Origin: Burkholderiales bacterium
GTDB lineage: Bacteria > Pseudomonadota > Gammaproteobacteria > Burkholderiales > Burkholderiaceae_C
Assembly (NCBI GenBank): GCA_017307855.1
Contig: JAFKGD010000010.1
Span: forward strand, 165,578-229,577
Direction: 5' to 3'
Length of the DNA: 64,000 nt
A model generated the notes under the pieces. The model did no database searches. It was not told the origin of the DNA and worked only from the letters and a program-made list of their open reading frames with translations. Positions 9,124 to 17,675 of this stretch are shown here, one piece after another; within the stretch, counting starts at the first letter, position 1; each line of letters opens with the position of its first letter. The position numbers and the translations under genes were made by a program.

Positions 9124-9878
9124 CGGAACAGGTCTTCCTTGAGCGGGCGTTGCAGGTCGCGGGCAGACGCGCCCGCGTTCGCCTGCCACGCAAAGCCACG
9201 GATCACCACGGCCGGCGTGCCCTCGCTGCCCTGGCCCATGACGGCCGACGCGGCGGCGGCCAGCTCGTCGGCCGTGCCCACTTCGGAGGACACCAGCCGG
9301 TAGCCGTACAGGTCGGTGTCGCCGCGCAGGTCGTTCAGGCATACCAGGCCGCTGGCGCCGATGGCCTGGCCCACAGTGCCGCGCCGCCAGGCCCGGCCCA
9401 GGCTGTCATTGATGATCACCGGCACGTCGAAGCCGCAGCGCGCAGCCAGCGCCGCCGACAGCCGTGCGGCCGACGCATCGGGATCGCGCGGCCATGTCAC
9501 CACCCACTCGCCGGGGCCCAGTTGCGGCACGTTGGAGCGGTCGACACCGGCGTTGGCCAGCACCACGCCGCTGCGGTGGCGCGTGATGATCACGTGCGGC
9601 GTGCAGCGCACCACCTCGTCCGATTCGGACAGCACCACCTGGACCAGGCGCGGGTCGCGCTTCATCAGGGCGCCCAGTTCGCGCGCGCGGTCGGAAGGCT
9701 CCACCGCCTCGACGTTGACGAAGCAGTTCTCGGTCTTGGAGACCACCTTCTGCGCGAACACCAGCAGGTCGCCGGCCGCGAGGCCGCCGGCCTGCGTAGC
9801 GGCGGCCTCGAAGGCGAGCTGGCAGAGGTCGTCGCCCGGCCCCAGGCGGGGCGGCAGGCGCAGGGCGATCAATTGCAT
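9120..9878 (-). CDS. cofE: Coenzyme F420-0:L-glutamate ligase CofE
   Basis: A 252-residue GTP-dependent ligase that adds the glutamate tail to F420-0. Family marks are GDLLVFAQKVVSKTENCFVN (residues ~41-60), HVIITRHRSGVVLANAGVDRSN, VIINDSLGRAWRRGTVGQAI and GDTDLYGYRL. Unlike mycobacterial FbiB, it ends after the ligase domain and has no C-terminal nitroreductase-like FMN domain. That domain reduces dehydro-F420-0 when phosphoenolpyruvate is the precursor, so its absence argues for a saturated precursor such as 2-phospholactate or 3-phosphoglycerate, unless the reductase is elsewhere. It overlaps cofD by 4 bp. Confidence 0.95.
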   Translation of the reverse strand: MQLIALRLPPRLGPGDDLCQLAFEAAATQAGGLAAGDLLVFAQKVVSKTENCFVNVEAVEPSDRARELGALMKRDPRLVQVVLSESDEVVRCTPHVIITRHRSGVVLANAGVDRSNVPQLGPGEWVVTWPRDPDASAARLSAALAARCGFDVPVIINDSLGRAWRRGTVGQAIGASGLVCLNDLRGDTDLYGYRLVSSEVGTADELAAAASAVMGQGSEGTPAVVIRGFAWQANAGASARDLQRPLKEDLFR

Positions 9879-9944
9879 CGTCGGGTCGGCAGGATCATGC
9901 GCGGTGTGTCGGTAACCCCCGATGATGCCTGCGCCGCGCGGGCA

Positions 9945-10625
9945 TCACGACGCCTGCGGCGGCAGGCCCGTGATGCGGATGCCGGAGTCGGGCACCTTGT
10001 AGTTGCGGTTGAGCCAGATCAGCACCGAGGTGAGCGCCTCGGCCACCACGGAGTTGGCCAGCGCACCGGCTTCCACCGCGCTCATGCCGATGCCGCGGAT
10101 GAGACCGGCCACGGCGCGGCGCGCGTCAGCATCGTCGGCGCAGACCAGCACGTCGCAGTCCACCGCGTGGTCCAGATCCAGCAGCGCATGGGCCGATACG
10201 TTCTGGAACGCCGACACGACGCGCACGTCCGCGCCCAGCTGTTCCTGCAATTGCTTCACGCACGACTGGCCGCCAGGCAACTGCGCCACGCTGACCTTGG
10301 GTGGCACCAGCGGCACCGTCACGTCGATGAGGATCTTGCCGGCCAGCGCGGCCTTCAGCGCCAGCGCCGTGGCCTGCTGTGCACTGAACGGCACGGCCAG
10401 GATCACGATGTCGCCCGCCGCCGCGGCCTCGGCCAGGCTGGCGCCGCGCAGGTTCGTGGTCTGGGTGAGCGTGTTCAGTTCGGCGGCCTTGTCGGCCGCG
10501 CGTTGCGCGTCGCGCGAGCCGATGACGACCGCGTGGCCGCCCAGGGCCAGGCGCGCCGCGATGCCGGCACCTTCGTGGCCGGTGCCGCCGAGCACGGCAA
10601 TGGTCGTGGATGTGGGAAGCGTCAT
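9945..10625 (-). CDS. npdG: NADPH-dependent F420 reductase (NpdG/Fno type)
   Basis: A 226-residue enzyme that exchanges hydride between NADP(H) and F420, here probably making F420H2 for the LLM enzymes. The Rossmann motif is GGTGHEGAGIAARLALGGH near residue 13; VIGSRD follows as the NADP 2'-phosphate region, and VILAVPFSAQ, VSAFQNVSAHAL and VPDSGIRITGLPP are typical of the NpdG family. The start ATG overlaps the fbiC stop (ATGA), and a 66-bp gap follows before cofE. Its presence inside the biosynthetic operon shows that the cell uses NADPH to reduce F420. Confidence 0.93.
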   Translation of the reverse strand: MTLPTSTTIAVLGGTGHEGAGIAARLALGGHAVVIGSRDAQRAADKAAELNTLTQTTNLRGASLAEAAAAGDIVILAVPFSAQQATALALKAALAGKILIDVTVPLVPPKVSVAQLPGGQSCVKQLQEQLGADVRVVSAFQNVSAHALLDLDHAVDCDVLVCADDADARRAVAGLIRGIGMSAVEAGALANSVVAEALTSVLIWLNRNYKVPDSGIRITGLPPQAS

Positions 10626-12994
10626 GCCTGGAGGATCTCCTGTTTGTGCGGGTATTGCATGGGAAGGTCGGCCGGCACGATCGGGCGCGCCTGGGTGACG
10701 GGTTGGTAGAGGGTGGTGCGCTGCTGCAGGCGGCGGCCGGTGGCCTCGGCGATGGCCTGCAACTGGCCCAGCGTCATTTCCTGGCCCCAGTCGGCGCCGG
10801 CGGCGCGCGAGATGCTCTCGTTCATCAGGATGCCGCCGAAGTCGTTCACGCCCGCGGCCATCGTCTCCCGCATCCCGGCCGGGCCGAGCTTGACCCACGA
10901 GGTCTGGATGTTGGGAATCAGCGGATTGAGCACCAGGCGCGACACCGCGTACATCAGGATGTTTTCGCGCCACGTGGGCCCGCCGCGCGAGACGTGGCGC
11001 TTGAACATCGGCGTGTTCATGGGCACGAAGGGCAGGGGCACGAATTCGGTGAAGCCGCCCGTGCGTTGCTGCACGTCGCGCACGGCCAGGATGTGGCGCG
11101 CCCAGTGGATGGCGCGGTCCACGTGGCCGAACATGATGGTGGCCGTGGTGGCGATGCCCTCGCGATGCGCGTCCTCGATCACCGACAGCCATTCGGACGT
11201 GTTCACCTTGTCGGGGCAGATGATGGCGCGCACCTCGTCGTCGAGGATCTCGGCGGCCGTGCCCGGCAGCGAGCCCAGGCCGTGCGACTTCAGCTCGCGC
11301 AGCAGTTCGCGGTGGCTGATGCCGAGTGTTTGCGCGCCGTGCCAGATCTCCAGCGGCGAGAACGCATGCACGTGCATGTCGGGCACGGCGGCCTTCACGG
11401 CCCGCAGCAGGCCGATGTAGGTGTTGCCGTCGAAGCTGGGGTGGATGCCGCCCTGCATGCAGACCTCGGTGGCACCGCGCTGCCAGGCCTCCGCCGCCAT
11501 GCCGGCGACTTCGGCGTAGGCCAGGTTGTAGGGGCCGTCCACCTTGCGCTCGCCGCCCGTGCGCTTGGAGAACGCGCAGAACGAGCACTTGTAGCCGCAC
11601 ACGTTGGTGTAGTTGATGTTGCGGTTGACCACGTAGCGGGCCACGTCGCCGCTCACGCGCTGGCGCACCTCGTCGGCGCTGCGCACGATGTGGCGGTAGT
11701 CGGCGCCACGGGCTTCGAAGAGCCGGGCCACTTCGTCTTCATGAAGGCGCTGGCCGGCCACGGCGCGCGCCACCAGGTCGCGCACGTCGGCCGAGGGGCG
11801 TTCGGCCGCGTGCACCGGGGCCGAACCCAGGGGCGGCTGCGCGCAGGCCACGTCGCCCGGGCGCCATTCGCCCTCGCGCGCCAGGCCCGACACGTCGCTG
11901 CGCAGCATCACGCGGCCGAGCAGCGCGGGTGCGATCCAGGTGGCGGCGTCGCGCACATAAGCCGGGTAGACGGGCAGGCGCTGGGCCAGGGTGAAGTCGG
12001 CTTCTTCCAGCTCGCGCGCCAGCACGGGCAGTTGCGGCCAGGCGGCCTCGGGGTTGACGTAGTCGATGGTGACGGGCGAGATGCCGCCCAGGTCGCTCAC
12101 GCCCGCATCCAGCAGGTCGAGCACTTCGCTGCCGGCGGTGAGATTGGGCGGCGCCTGCACGGCGATGCCGGCGGGCAGCATCAGCCGCGCGGCGGCGATG
12201 GTCCACAGGTGCTCGGCGTGCGAGGGCTCGGCCCAGTCGCGCATGGGCGTGTTGTCCTTGGCGCGGAAGTTCTGCACGATCACTTCCTGGATGTGGCCGA
12301 ACTCGTCGTGCAGCGCGCGGATGGCGGCCAGTGCCTGCAGGCGCTCTTCACGCGTTTCGCCGATGCCGATCAGGATGCCGGTGGTGGTGGGGATGCGAAG
12401 GCGCCCCGCGTCGCGCAGCATGGCCAGTCGCAGCACGGGCTGCTTGTCGGGCGAGCGGTAGTGCGCACCGCCCTTGAGCATCAGGCGGTCCGAGGTGCTT
12501 TCCAGCATCAGGCCCATCGACACGCTGTGCTCGCGCAGCGCGGCCAGTTCGTCGGCGGTCAGGATGCCGGCGTTGACGTGCGGCAGCAGCGTGCTGTTGC
12601 GATTGACCTCGCGGCAGGCGGCCAGCAGGTAGTCGAAGGTGGACGCATGGCCGTGCGCCTGCAGCCACTGGCGCGCGACTTCGAAGCGCAGCTCGGGCTT
12701 GTCGCCCAGCGTGAACAGCAGTTCGGTGCAACCCTGTTTGTGGCCGTCGCGCGCCAGCTTCACCACTGCGTCCATGTCCATGTAGGGCGGCGTGCTGGCG
12801 CGCGGCGGGCGCGAGAAGGTGCAGTAGCCGCAGAAATCTCGGCACAGCATGGTCAGCGGCGCGAACATCTTGCGCGAGTACGTGATGACCGGACCGTGCA
12901 ACGCGCGGGCGCGCTCACCGGCGGCGGCCAGAAGTGTGGCCGCGGGCGTGGCCAGCACCTGGCTGGCGTTCCATGCGGGATGGGCGAGGGACAT
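10622..12994 (-). CDS. fbiC: F0 synthase, CofG-CofH fusion (FbiC)
   Basis: A 790-residue bifunctional radical-SAM enzyme that makes 7,8-didemethyl-8-hydroxy-5-deazariboflavin (F0) from tyrosine and 5-amino-6-ribitylaminouracil. The N-terminal CofG half has the [4Fe-4S] motif CRDFCGYC (C51, C55, C58). The C-terminal CofH half has CGYKCSFC at about residues 465-472. Other signs are GEDKPE-like LGDKPELRFE in the first half and PGTAAEILDDEVR and FVPLPFVPMNTPM in the second. The fused arrangement and order match actinobacterial FbiC, whereas archaea have two separate genes. It follows cofC by 34 bp and overlaps npdG. Confidence 0.97.
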   Translation of the reverse strand: MSLAHPAWNASQVLATPAATLLAAAGERARALHGPVITYSRKMFAPLTMLCRDFCGYCTFSRPPRASTPPYMDMDAVVKLARDGHKQGCTELLFTLGDKPELRFEVARQWLQAHGHASTFDYLLAACREVNRNSTLLPHVNAGILTADELAALREHSVSMGLMLESTSDRLMLKGGAHYRSPDKQPVLRLAMLRDAGRLRIPTTTGILIGIGETREERLQALAAIRALHDEFGHIQEVIVQNFRAKDNTPMRDWAEPSHAEHLWTIAAARLMLPAGIAVQAPPNLTAGSEVLDLLDAGVSDLGGISPVTIDYVNPEAAWPQLPVLARELEEADFTLAQRLPVYPAYVRDAATWIAPALLGRVMLRSDVSGLAREGEWRPGDVACAQPPLGSAPVHAAERPSADVRDLVARAVAGQRLHEDEVARLFEARGADYRHIVRSADEVRQRVSGDVARYVVNRNINYTNVCGYKCSFCAFSKRTGGERKVDGPYNLAYAEVAGMAAEAWQRGATEVCMQGGIHPSFDGNTYIGLLRAVKAAVPDMHVHAFSPLEIWHGAQTLGISHRELLRELKSHGLGSLPGTAAEILDDEVRAIICPDKVNTSEWLSVIEDAHREGIATTATIMFGHVDRAIHWARHILAVRDVQQRTGGFTEFVPLPFVPMNTPMFKRHVSRGGPTWRENILMYAVSRLVLNPLIPNIQTSWVKLGPAGMRETMAAGVNDFGGILMNESISRAAGADWGQEMTLGQLQAIAEATGRRLQQRTTLYQPVTQARPIVPADLPMQYPHKQEILQA

Positions 12995-13028
12995 GAAGGG
13001 GCTCCTGGCGGGAGTTCGCTTCGCGCCG

Positions 13029-13682
13029 TCAGGCGTGCAGCGTCGGTTCTGGCCGTGATGCCGCCGTGGCGGCGGCGACGTCGCCGGTGGGACGCCAGCG
13101 CAGGTAGTCGGCCGGTTCGTCGATGTCGAAGGCGAACACGGAATCGCGCTGCACCACGGGCTGCAATCCTTCGCGCCAGGCCATCAGCCGGTGGCGAACG
13201 AGGCTGCCGGGTCCGAAGGCGTAGTCATCCAGCGCCACCGGCGACTGGAACAGCAGGTTCGTGCCCTGGCCGTGGTGGTCGGGCACCAGCACGCACACCG
13301 GGCCGCGGGGGGCCGTCTCGACCAGGCGCCGCAGGTCGTCGCCGCTGCCGCAGGGCAAGTCCACCGGCATGACGAGGACGGCATCGGCGCCGCACTCGCG
13401 CGCATGCAGCGCGCCCCATTGCACCGCCGCGTTCAGGCCGTGAGGAGGCGGCTCGGACAAGGCCTGGCAGCCGTGCTCGCGGGCGATGCGCAGCACCTCG
13501 CGCGAGCGGCTCACCACCACCGTGCGGGCAGCGCCCGGGTAGGTGCTGGCGCGCTCCAGCGTGCGCAGCAGCAGCTGGCGATTGAGCGCCACGCGTTCGG
13601 ACGGCGAGAGCATGCCGGCCAGGCGCGTCTTGCCCTCCTCGAAAGGCTTGACGGGAATGACCGCATGGAGCTGGCGGGGCAT
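13029..13682 (-). CDS. cofC: Phospho-acid guanylyltransferase CofC
   Basis: A 217-residue nucleotidyltransferase that activates 2-phospho-L-lactate, 3-phosphoglycerate or phosphoenolpyruvate with GTP. It begins MPRQLHAVIPVKPFEEGKTR, with the VIPVKPF...GKTRL nucleotide-binding signature. LSPSERVALNRQLLLRTLE, VLVMPVDLPCGSGDDLR and FAFDIDEPADYL follow. The start at 13682 is chosen because homology begins here. A longer frame reaches back to 13796 but runs through the promoter and operator (13740-13803), so it cannot be right. It is the first gene of the F420 operon. Confidence 0.93.
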   Translation of the reverse strand: MPRQLHAVIPVKPFEEGKTRLAGMLSPSERVALNRQLLLRTLERASTYPGAARTVVVSRSREVLRIAREHGCQALSEPPPHGLNAAVQWGALHARECGADAVLVMPVDLPCGSGDDLRRLVETAPRGPVCVLVPDHHGQGTNLLFQSPVALDDYAFGPGSLVRHRLMAWREGLQPVVQRDSVFAFDIDEPADYLRWRPTGDVAAATAASRPEPTLHA

Positions 13683-13739
13683 GGCGGGTGGCAGGTGGCG
13701 GGAGCTGGAAGGGGCAGCGGAACAGGCTCGTGTGGAACC

Positions 13740-13803
13740 AGTATCGGCAAGCCGCAGGGTCGCCTCAACAGCCGGCCCTATTTGGGCGATAAGCACTGCT
13801 TAT
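13740..13803 (-). promoter_or_regulatory. LysR-type operator and promoter of the F420 operon (copy 1)
   Basis: Read on the minus strand: palindrome ATAAGCAGTGCTTAT (13789-13803, perfect 7-bp arms, T-N11-A), then 20 bp beginning CGCCCAAATA, -35 TTGAGG (13763-13768), 17 bp, -10 GATACT (13740-13745). The expected start is near 13733, about 50 bp before cofC, with the palindrome centre near -63. The same layout occurs at 28573-28636 and 30916-30979. The LysR gene ends 40 bp further upstream. Confidence 0.85.
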
Positions 13804-13843
13804 GCGTGTCCGGCCCCGCGGCGGCCGACGACCGGTGCGTCAG

Positions 13844-14788
13844 TCAGGCCACGCGCAGGCGTGGCGAGGCGTCGCCCTGGCCGCGCAGGGTGCGCAGCTT
13901 TTCCTGGTCGTCGGCCAGCTGCATGCGCATGCAGCGCAGCAGGGTCTTGCTGGCTTCGGACATCAGCACGCCCGGGCGGGACACCATCACGCACGAGAAC
14001 AGCACGTTTAGCGAGAACGGACGGATCACCAGGCCACGCTCGACGAAATCGATGGCGACGATGGGATTGACAAGCCCGATACCCACGCCGGCCAGCGCCA
14101 GCTCGCAGATGGTGCTGGCGTACGGGGTTTCGACCACGGGAGCGAGGCGGTGGTCGGTCGCCTGCAGCATCTTCTCCAGCCGCAGCCGCGAGGCATCCTC
14201 GGGGTTGAGCCCCACGTGCGGGTGCGACACCAGGTCGGCCGGCTCGATCACGCTCTTGCGCGCCAGCGCATGGCCGGGCGCCATCACGATCACGCCGTTC
14301 ATGTGCGCGAAGGCGTGGTGCTCCAGGCCCGAGGCCGGCGTCTCGTCGGCCATCAGTCCGAAGTCGTACTGGCCGGCCAGCACGTTCTGGTAGACGTCGC
14401 GCGAACTCATCACCTGCAGCGAGACCTTCATGTTGTCCAGTTGCGGCTGCATGCGCGCGATGGCGCGCGGCACGAAGCTGGTGCCATAGGCCGGATACGC
14501 GGCGATGCGCAGGCGGCCCATCACGCCCGAGCGCAGGCTGCGGATGCGGTGCTGGATCAGTTCGAGGCCCACGAAGCACTGGTTCACCTCGGCCAGCAGC
14601 GCCTCGGCTTCCTGCGTGGGCACCAGCCGTCCGCGCACGCGCTCGAACAGGCGGAACTCGGCGCTGGTCTCGAGCTTGCGGATGATCTGGCTCACTGCCG
14701 GTTGCGAGATGCCGAGCAGGGTGGCCGCCTTGCTGGTGCTGCCCGCCCCCATCACGGCCCGGAAGACTTCGATTTCGCGCAGCAGCAT
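13844..14788 (-). CDS. LysR-family regulator of the F420 locus
   Basis: A 314-residue LysR protein. The N-terminal winged HTH (MLLREIEVFRAVMGAGSTSK, then SQPAVSQIIRKLE) is followed by an effector-binding domain from about residue 90 (GRLRIAAYPAYGTSF, VSLQVMSSRDVYQNVLAGQYD). LysR proteins usually need a small-molecule co-inducer, often a pathway substrate. It lies directly upstream of the F420 operon on the same strand, and the T-N11-A palindromes at three promoters in this locus are the type LysR proteins bind. Its own upstream region (14789-15006) has no copy of that palindrome, so no autoregulation through it is visible. Confidence 0.92.
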   Translation of the reverse strand: MLLREIEVFRAVMGAGSTSKAATLLGISQPAVSQIIRKLETSAEFRLFERVRGRLVPTQEAEALLAEVNQCFVGLELIQHRIRSLRSGVMGRLRIAAYPAYGTSFVPRAIARMQPQLDNMKVSLQVMSSRDVYQNVLAGQYDFGLMADETPASGLEHHAFAHMNGVIVMAPGHALARKSVIEPADLVSHPHVGLNPEDASRLRLEKMLQATDHRLAPVVETPYASTICELALAGVGIGLVNPIVAIDFVERGLVIRPFSLNVLFSCVMVSRPGVLMSEASKTLLRCMRMQLADDQEKLRTLRGQGDASPRLRVA

Positions 14789-15006
14789 GGTGATATCGCC
14801 TGTGAGTTCGCCACCCTCGGCAGAACGCCTCGGGCTTCGAAGTCCAATCTAGCAACTTGCATGCCGCGGGCGCGAGCGGGCGAGTCCGGTTGCCGTCGTC
14901 GTCAAACGGAGTTAGGCACTTGTCTGGATGTGTACTTTTGGATTGATGCCTGCGCCCGCGAGGGTGGCAGGGACCGCCGGGTTCCGGCCGCGAAGCGCGT
15001 CGACGT

Positions 15007-16014
15007 TCAGTGCGGGGGCGTCGCGGTCCAGCGTGCCGCGCTCGCGTCATACACCGTGCGCCGGATGCGGTTGAGGTTGCCGAGTGGGCGGAACGCGTCC
15101 GGTGCATTCCATGGATTGAATGGCGTAGCGTCGACGGCCTGCGCTGTCGCCATTGCCGCAGGTGACCGCAGATCGCGCGTGGACAGCGTGAGCGTGGCAA
15201 TCTTCACGAACGGCACCGTGCTTTCGTCCCAACCCGTGCAGCCGTCTTCGATCGGCGTCATCACGTCATCGACGTATCGCTGGGCCGACAGCTGATAGAG
15301 CACGTCGCCCTGCAGCAGGGTCTGCGCGAAATCGGACGACAGATCCGGCGGTGCGTGCATTCCAGAGACCGGCGGCACGGCCGGATGCAGTTTGAGTCGC
15401 ACCGGCCCTGCATCGCCCCAGAGCAGGGCCCCCCGGCTCCAGAAGCTTTCGTCGGCAAGTCGCCGCGTTGCGCCCGTTGCCGACTTGAGGTTGCGCAGGA
15501 TGCGCAGCATCTCCGCCGGCCCGAAGGTGAACAGCAGCCGCGGCAGCAGCAGCGACCTGGCCCCCGACATGATCGATGCGAACTGGACGGACTGCACAGC
15601 GTCCCGCGCATGCGATACCGGGTAATTCGTCAGCAGGAGTTCATGCACGTTGCCGTCCGGCAGATGAAGCCGCAAGGCAGCACCCCGCATGTCAGGCTTC
15701 CTGCCGCCGTGGGGAATGCCACTGGCATTGGACAGGCGGACGGTGCAACGCAGACGCGCACCGGGCTGGAAATGATGCTGTCGCAGATCGGGCGGAACGT
15801 CGTCTGCCACCTCGAAGATCGCGTCATCGACGCCGGCCAGGATTTCCGCGTGCAGCGTGCGCAGTTTGCGGCCGTCGGAAACCTGGGCCTGGTTGCGCAG
15901 TTGCACGTCGCGCATGCGCATGACCAGTTCTTCGAAGAGCCGCGATTCCGCAGCTTCGGATCCATTCATCCATGTTTCGCGCCACTGCCGGGCCGGGGTG
16001 GTGGTGTCGCTCAT
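15007..16014 (-). CDS. Catalase-like heme protein
   Basis: A 335-residue catalase-superfamily protein. RTLHAEILAGVDDAIFEV matches the region of the catalase distal His (HAKG in true catalases). RGAALRLHLPDG, DVMTPIEDGCTGWDE and FNPWNAPDAFRPLGNLNRIR match later catalase blocks. It stops where true catalases would carry the proximal-Tyr helix (RLFSY...), which I cannot find, and is much shorter than the ~480-residue family norm. It may bind heme differently, act on lipid hydroperoxides, or be inactive as a catalase. GGAG precedes the start. It follows the GFA-like gene by 64 bp. Confidence 0.8.
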   Translation of the reverse strand: MSDTTTPARQWRETWMNGSEAAESRLFEELVMRMRDVQLRNQAQVSDGRKLRTLHAEILAGVDDAIFEVADDVPPDLRQHHFQPGARLRCTVRLSNASGIPHGGRKPDMRGAALRLHLPDGNVHELLLTNYPVSHARDAVQSVQFASIMSGARSLLLPRLLFTFGPAEMLRILRNLKSATGATRRLADESFWSRGALLWGDAGPVRLKLHPAVPPVSGMHAPPDLSSDFAQTLLQGDVLYQLSAQRYVDDVMTPIEDGCTGWDESTVPFVKIATLTLSTRDLRSPAAMATAQAVDATPFNPWNAPDAFRPLGNLNRIRRTVYDASAARWTATPPH

Positions 16015-16078
16015 CGTCGCTCCAGGTTCGTTGACTCGTGCCGCGTGTCTGGCACCGGCAGCCCTGCAAGTACCCGGC

Positions 16079-16486
16079 CTAGGGTTGGCCGTCGAAGGAG
16101 GGTGTGCCGGGAGGGAGTTTCACCCATGCCTGCCGGCGGCGCGTCCAGATCTCGCGCTGCGGGGCGCCGAGCTCGTGGCGCTGCGCCAGCGTGCCGGTGC
16201 GCAGCGAGTACGACGGCGGATCCTGCACCGCGCAGGCGTACAACTGCGTGCCGCAGACCTCGCAGAACGCGGTGAGACGCTGCCTCCCGCTGGCCGCTGT
16301 CTTGACGTAGGTGCGCGGCGTGCCTCTGACGAGCCGGAAGCCCGCCGCAGGCGCCGGGATGTTGGCCCGGAACGCCGAGCCGGATTGCACCTGGCAATCG
16401 ATGCAATGGCAGACGGTGACGGTGCCGGTCTCGACCTCGGCTTCGTACGCCACCGCGCCGCAGTGGCAAGCGCCTTCGACTTTCAT
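16079..16486 (-). CDS. GFA-domain (glutathione-dependent formaldehyde-activating-like) zinc protein
   Basis: A 135-residue zinc protein with the GFA Cys pattern: GACHCGAVAY near residue 5, VCHCIDCQVQSGSAF, and FCEVCGTQLY. The founding enzyme speeds S-hydroxymethylglutathione formation, though many relatives have unknown roles. The start at 16486 has a strong Shine-Dalgarno (AGGAG) upstream; a longer frame is unsupported. It lies downstream of the LLM gene (181-bp gap) and upstream of the catalase-like gene. If the local pathway releases formaldehyde this gene could help, but that is inference. Confidence 0.87.
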   Translation of the reverse strand: MKVEGACHCGAVAYEAEVETGTVTVCHCIDCQVQSGSAFRANIPAPAAGFRLVRGTPRTYVKTAASGRQRLTAFCEVCGTQLYACAVQDPPSYSLRTGTLAQRHELGAPQREIWTRRRQAWVKLPPGTPSFDGQP

Positions 16487-16667
16487 GGAGGATCTCCTGG
16501 TATTCGCGACCGCGCGTCGTCGGCGGCCGGATGGTGATGCTCCCACGATATCGCCGTTCGCGTCAGCCGTGATTGGCTGCCGAACCCATCGCGTGCATGC
16601 GCATGGAGGCACCACGCCGCTACTGGACGGCGAGGTGGCGGAGCGGGCCGGCCCCGCCGCCGCCCCG

Positions 16668-17675
16668 TCAGCGCACCACCGCCAGCGCCTGGCCGATCCC
16701 CGCCCGGTCGTCGATGCCGCCGATGGTGACTTCGTCCAGCCCCAGCGCCATGTATTCGCCGTAGCGCGCGCGCACCTGCTGCGGCGTGCCGGCGGCGGCG
16801 TGCGCGCGGATCACGTCGTCGGTGACCAGGCGTTCGAGCGTGGGCCAGTCCTCGTCGCGGAAGGCGTTCCACACGGCCGCCTGGTCCAGCCGCGTGCCCG
16901 AGAGTTCCACGTTCTTCGCATGGTGCGGACCCCGCAGGATGAAGCCCATGGTGCGGCGGATCCCGCCCAGCGCTTCGGGCTCGGTGGCGGCGATGCGCGT
17001 GTACACGATGGCCGTGCGGCTGCAGCGGCCCGGGGCGCTGCGATGGGCCTGGCCGCGATCGACCTGCTCCAGGCACCAGCGGATGAAGGGCGTGCCGGTG
17101 GCGGCCGAGATCAGCACGCCGTCGGCTTCGGCGCCGGCCAGCTCCAGCATCTGCGGGCCCGATGCGGCCAGCACGATGGGCACGCGGTCGGTGGGGTTGG
17201 GCAGGCGGCGGCCCTGCACCGTGAACACCTCGCCGGCGTGCGCCATGGTCTCGCCGGCCAGCAGCGCGCGGCAGACACGGATGGCCTCGCGCAGCGTGGC
17301 CAGCGGACGCGGCGCCTCGATGCCTGCGGCGGCCAGGTCGCCCGGCGCGCCCACGCCCAGGCACAGCACCACGCGGCCCGGAAACAGTTCGTCGAGCGCA
17401 GCCGCCGACATGGCGATGTACACGGGGTGCACCGTGAACGGGCTCATCGCCATCAGGGCGACCTTGATGCGCGAGGTGGCGGCCAGCGCGGCGTGCGCGG
17501 CGGTCACCGGGTCGCGCAGGAACAGGTGGCAGGCGACCCAGAGCGTGGAGGCGCCGCCGGCCTCGGCCGCCCGGGCCTGCTCGACGAATTCGGCCAGCGT
17601 GGCGCGGCCATCGGAAGCCACGCCGATCCGGCCGGCGGGGGAGAGAGCGTGAGCGTCAGGCGACGTCGAAACCAT
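16668..17675 (-). CDS. LLM-class (luciferase-like) oxidoreductase, probably F420-dependent, Mer-like
   Basis: A 335-residue TIM-barrel luciferase-like protein. Visible blocks are GRIGVASDGRATLAEFVEQA, SRIKVALMAMSPFTVHPVYI, ELFPGRVVLCLGVGAPGDL and VPIVLAASGPQMLELAGAEA, all typical of the Mer/F420 subgroup rather than FMN monooxygenases. It differs from the two LLM proteins at 20134 and 28649, which are close to each other. The ATG at 17675 overlaps the threonine-synthase-like gene by 20 bp. Dependence on F420 rather than FMN is inferred from the neighbouring F420 operon and the lack of a flavin reductase gene. Confidence 0.85.
   Translation of the reverse strand: MVSTSPDAHALSPAGRIGVASDGRATLAEFVEQARAAEAGGASTLWVACHLFLRDPVTAAHAALAATSRIKVALMAMSPFTVHPVYIAMSAAALDELFPGRVVLCLGVGAPGDLAAAGIEAPRPLATLREAIRVCRALLAGETMAHAGEVFTVQGRRLPNPTDRVPIVLAASGPQMLELAGAEADGVLISAATGTPFIRWCLEQVDRGQAHRSAPGRCSRTAIVYTRIAATEPEALGGIRRTMGFILRGPHHAKNVELSGTRLDQAAVWNAFRDEDWPTLERLVTDDVIRAHAAAGTPQQVRARYGEYMALGLDEVTIGGIDDRAGIGQALAVVR

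Noticed and set aside
9108-13372. Long plus-strand frames opposite the F420 operon
   Set aside because: They mirror cofE, npdG and fbiC and have no domain signature; the minus-strand proteins show clear family motifs.
13683-13796. Longer cofC frame starting at 13796
   Set aside because: It would begin inside the operator palindrome and read through the -35 and -10; CofC homology starts at 13682.
14789-15006. Search for a fourth operator copy upstream of the LysR gene
   Set aside because: No ATAAGC/GCTTAT palindrome or GAYACT element with the right spacing was found in this 218-bp region.
16600-16667. G+C-rich hairpin after the LLM gene as a terminator
   Set aside because: Pairing is possible (GGGGCCGGCCCG) but no T-run follows, so it is not supported as an intrinsic terminator.
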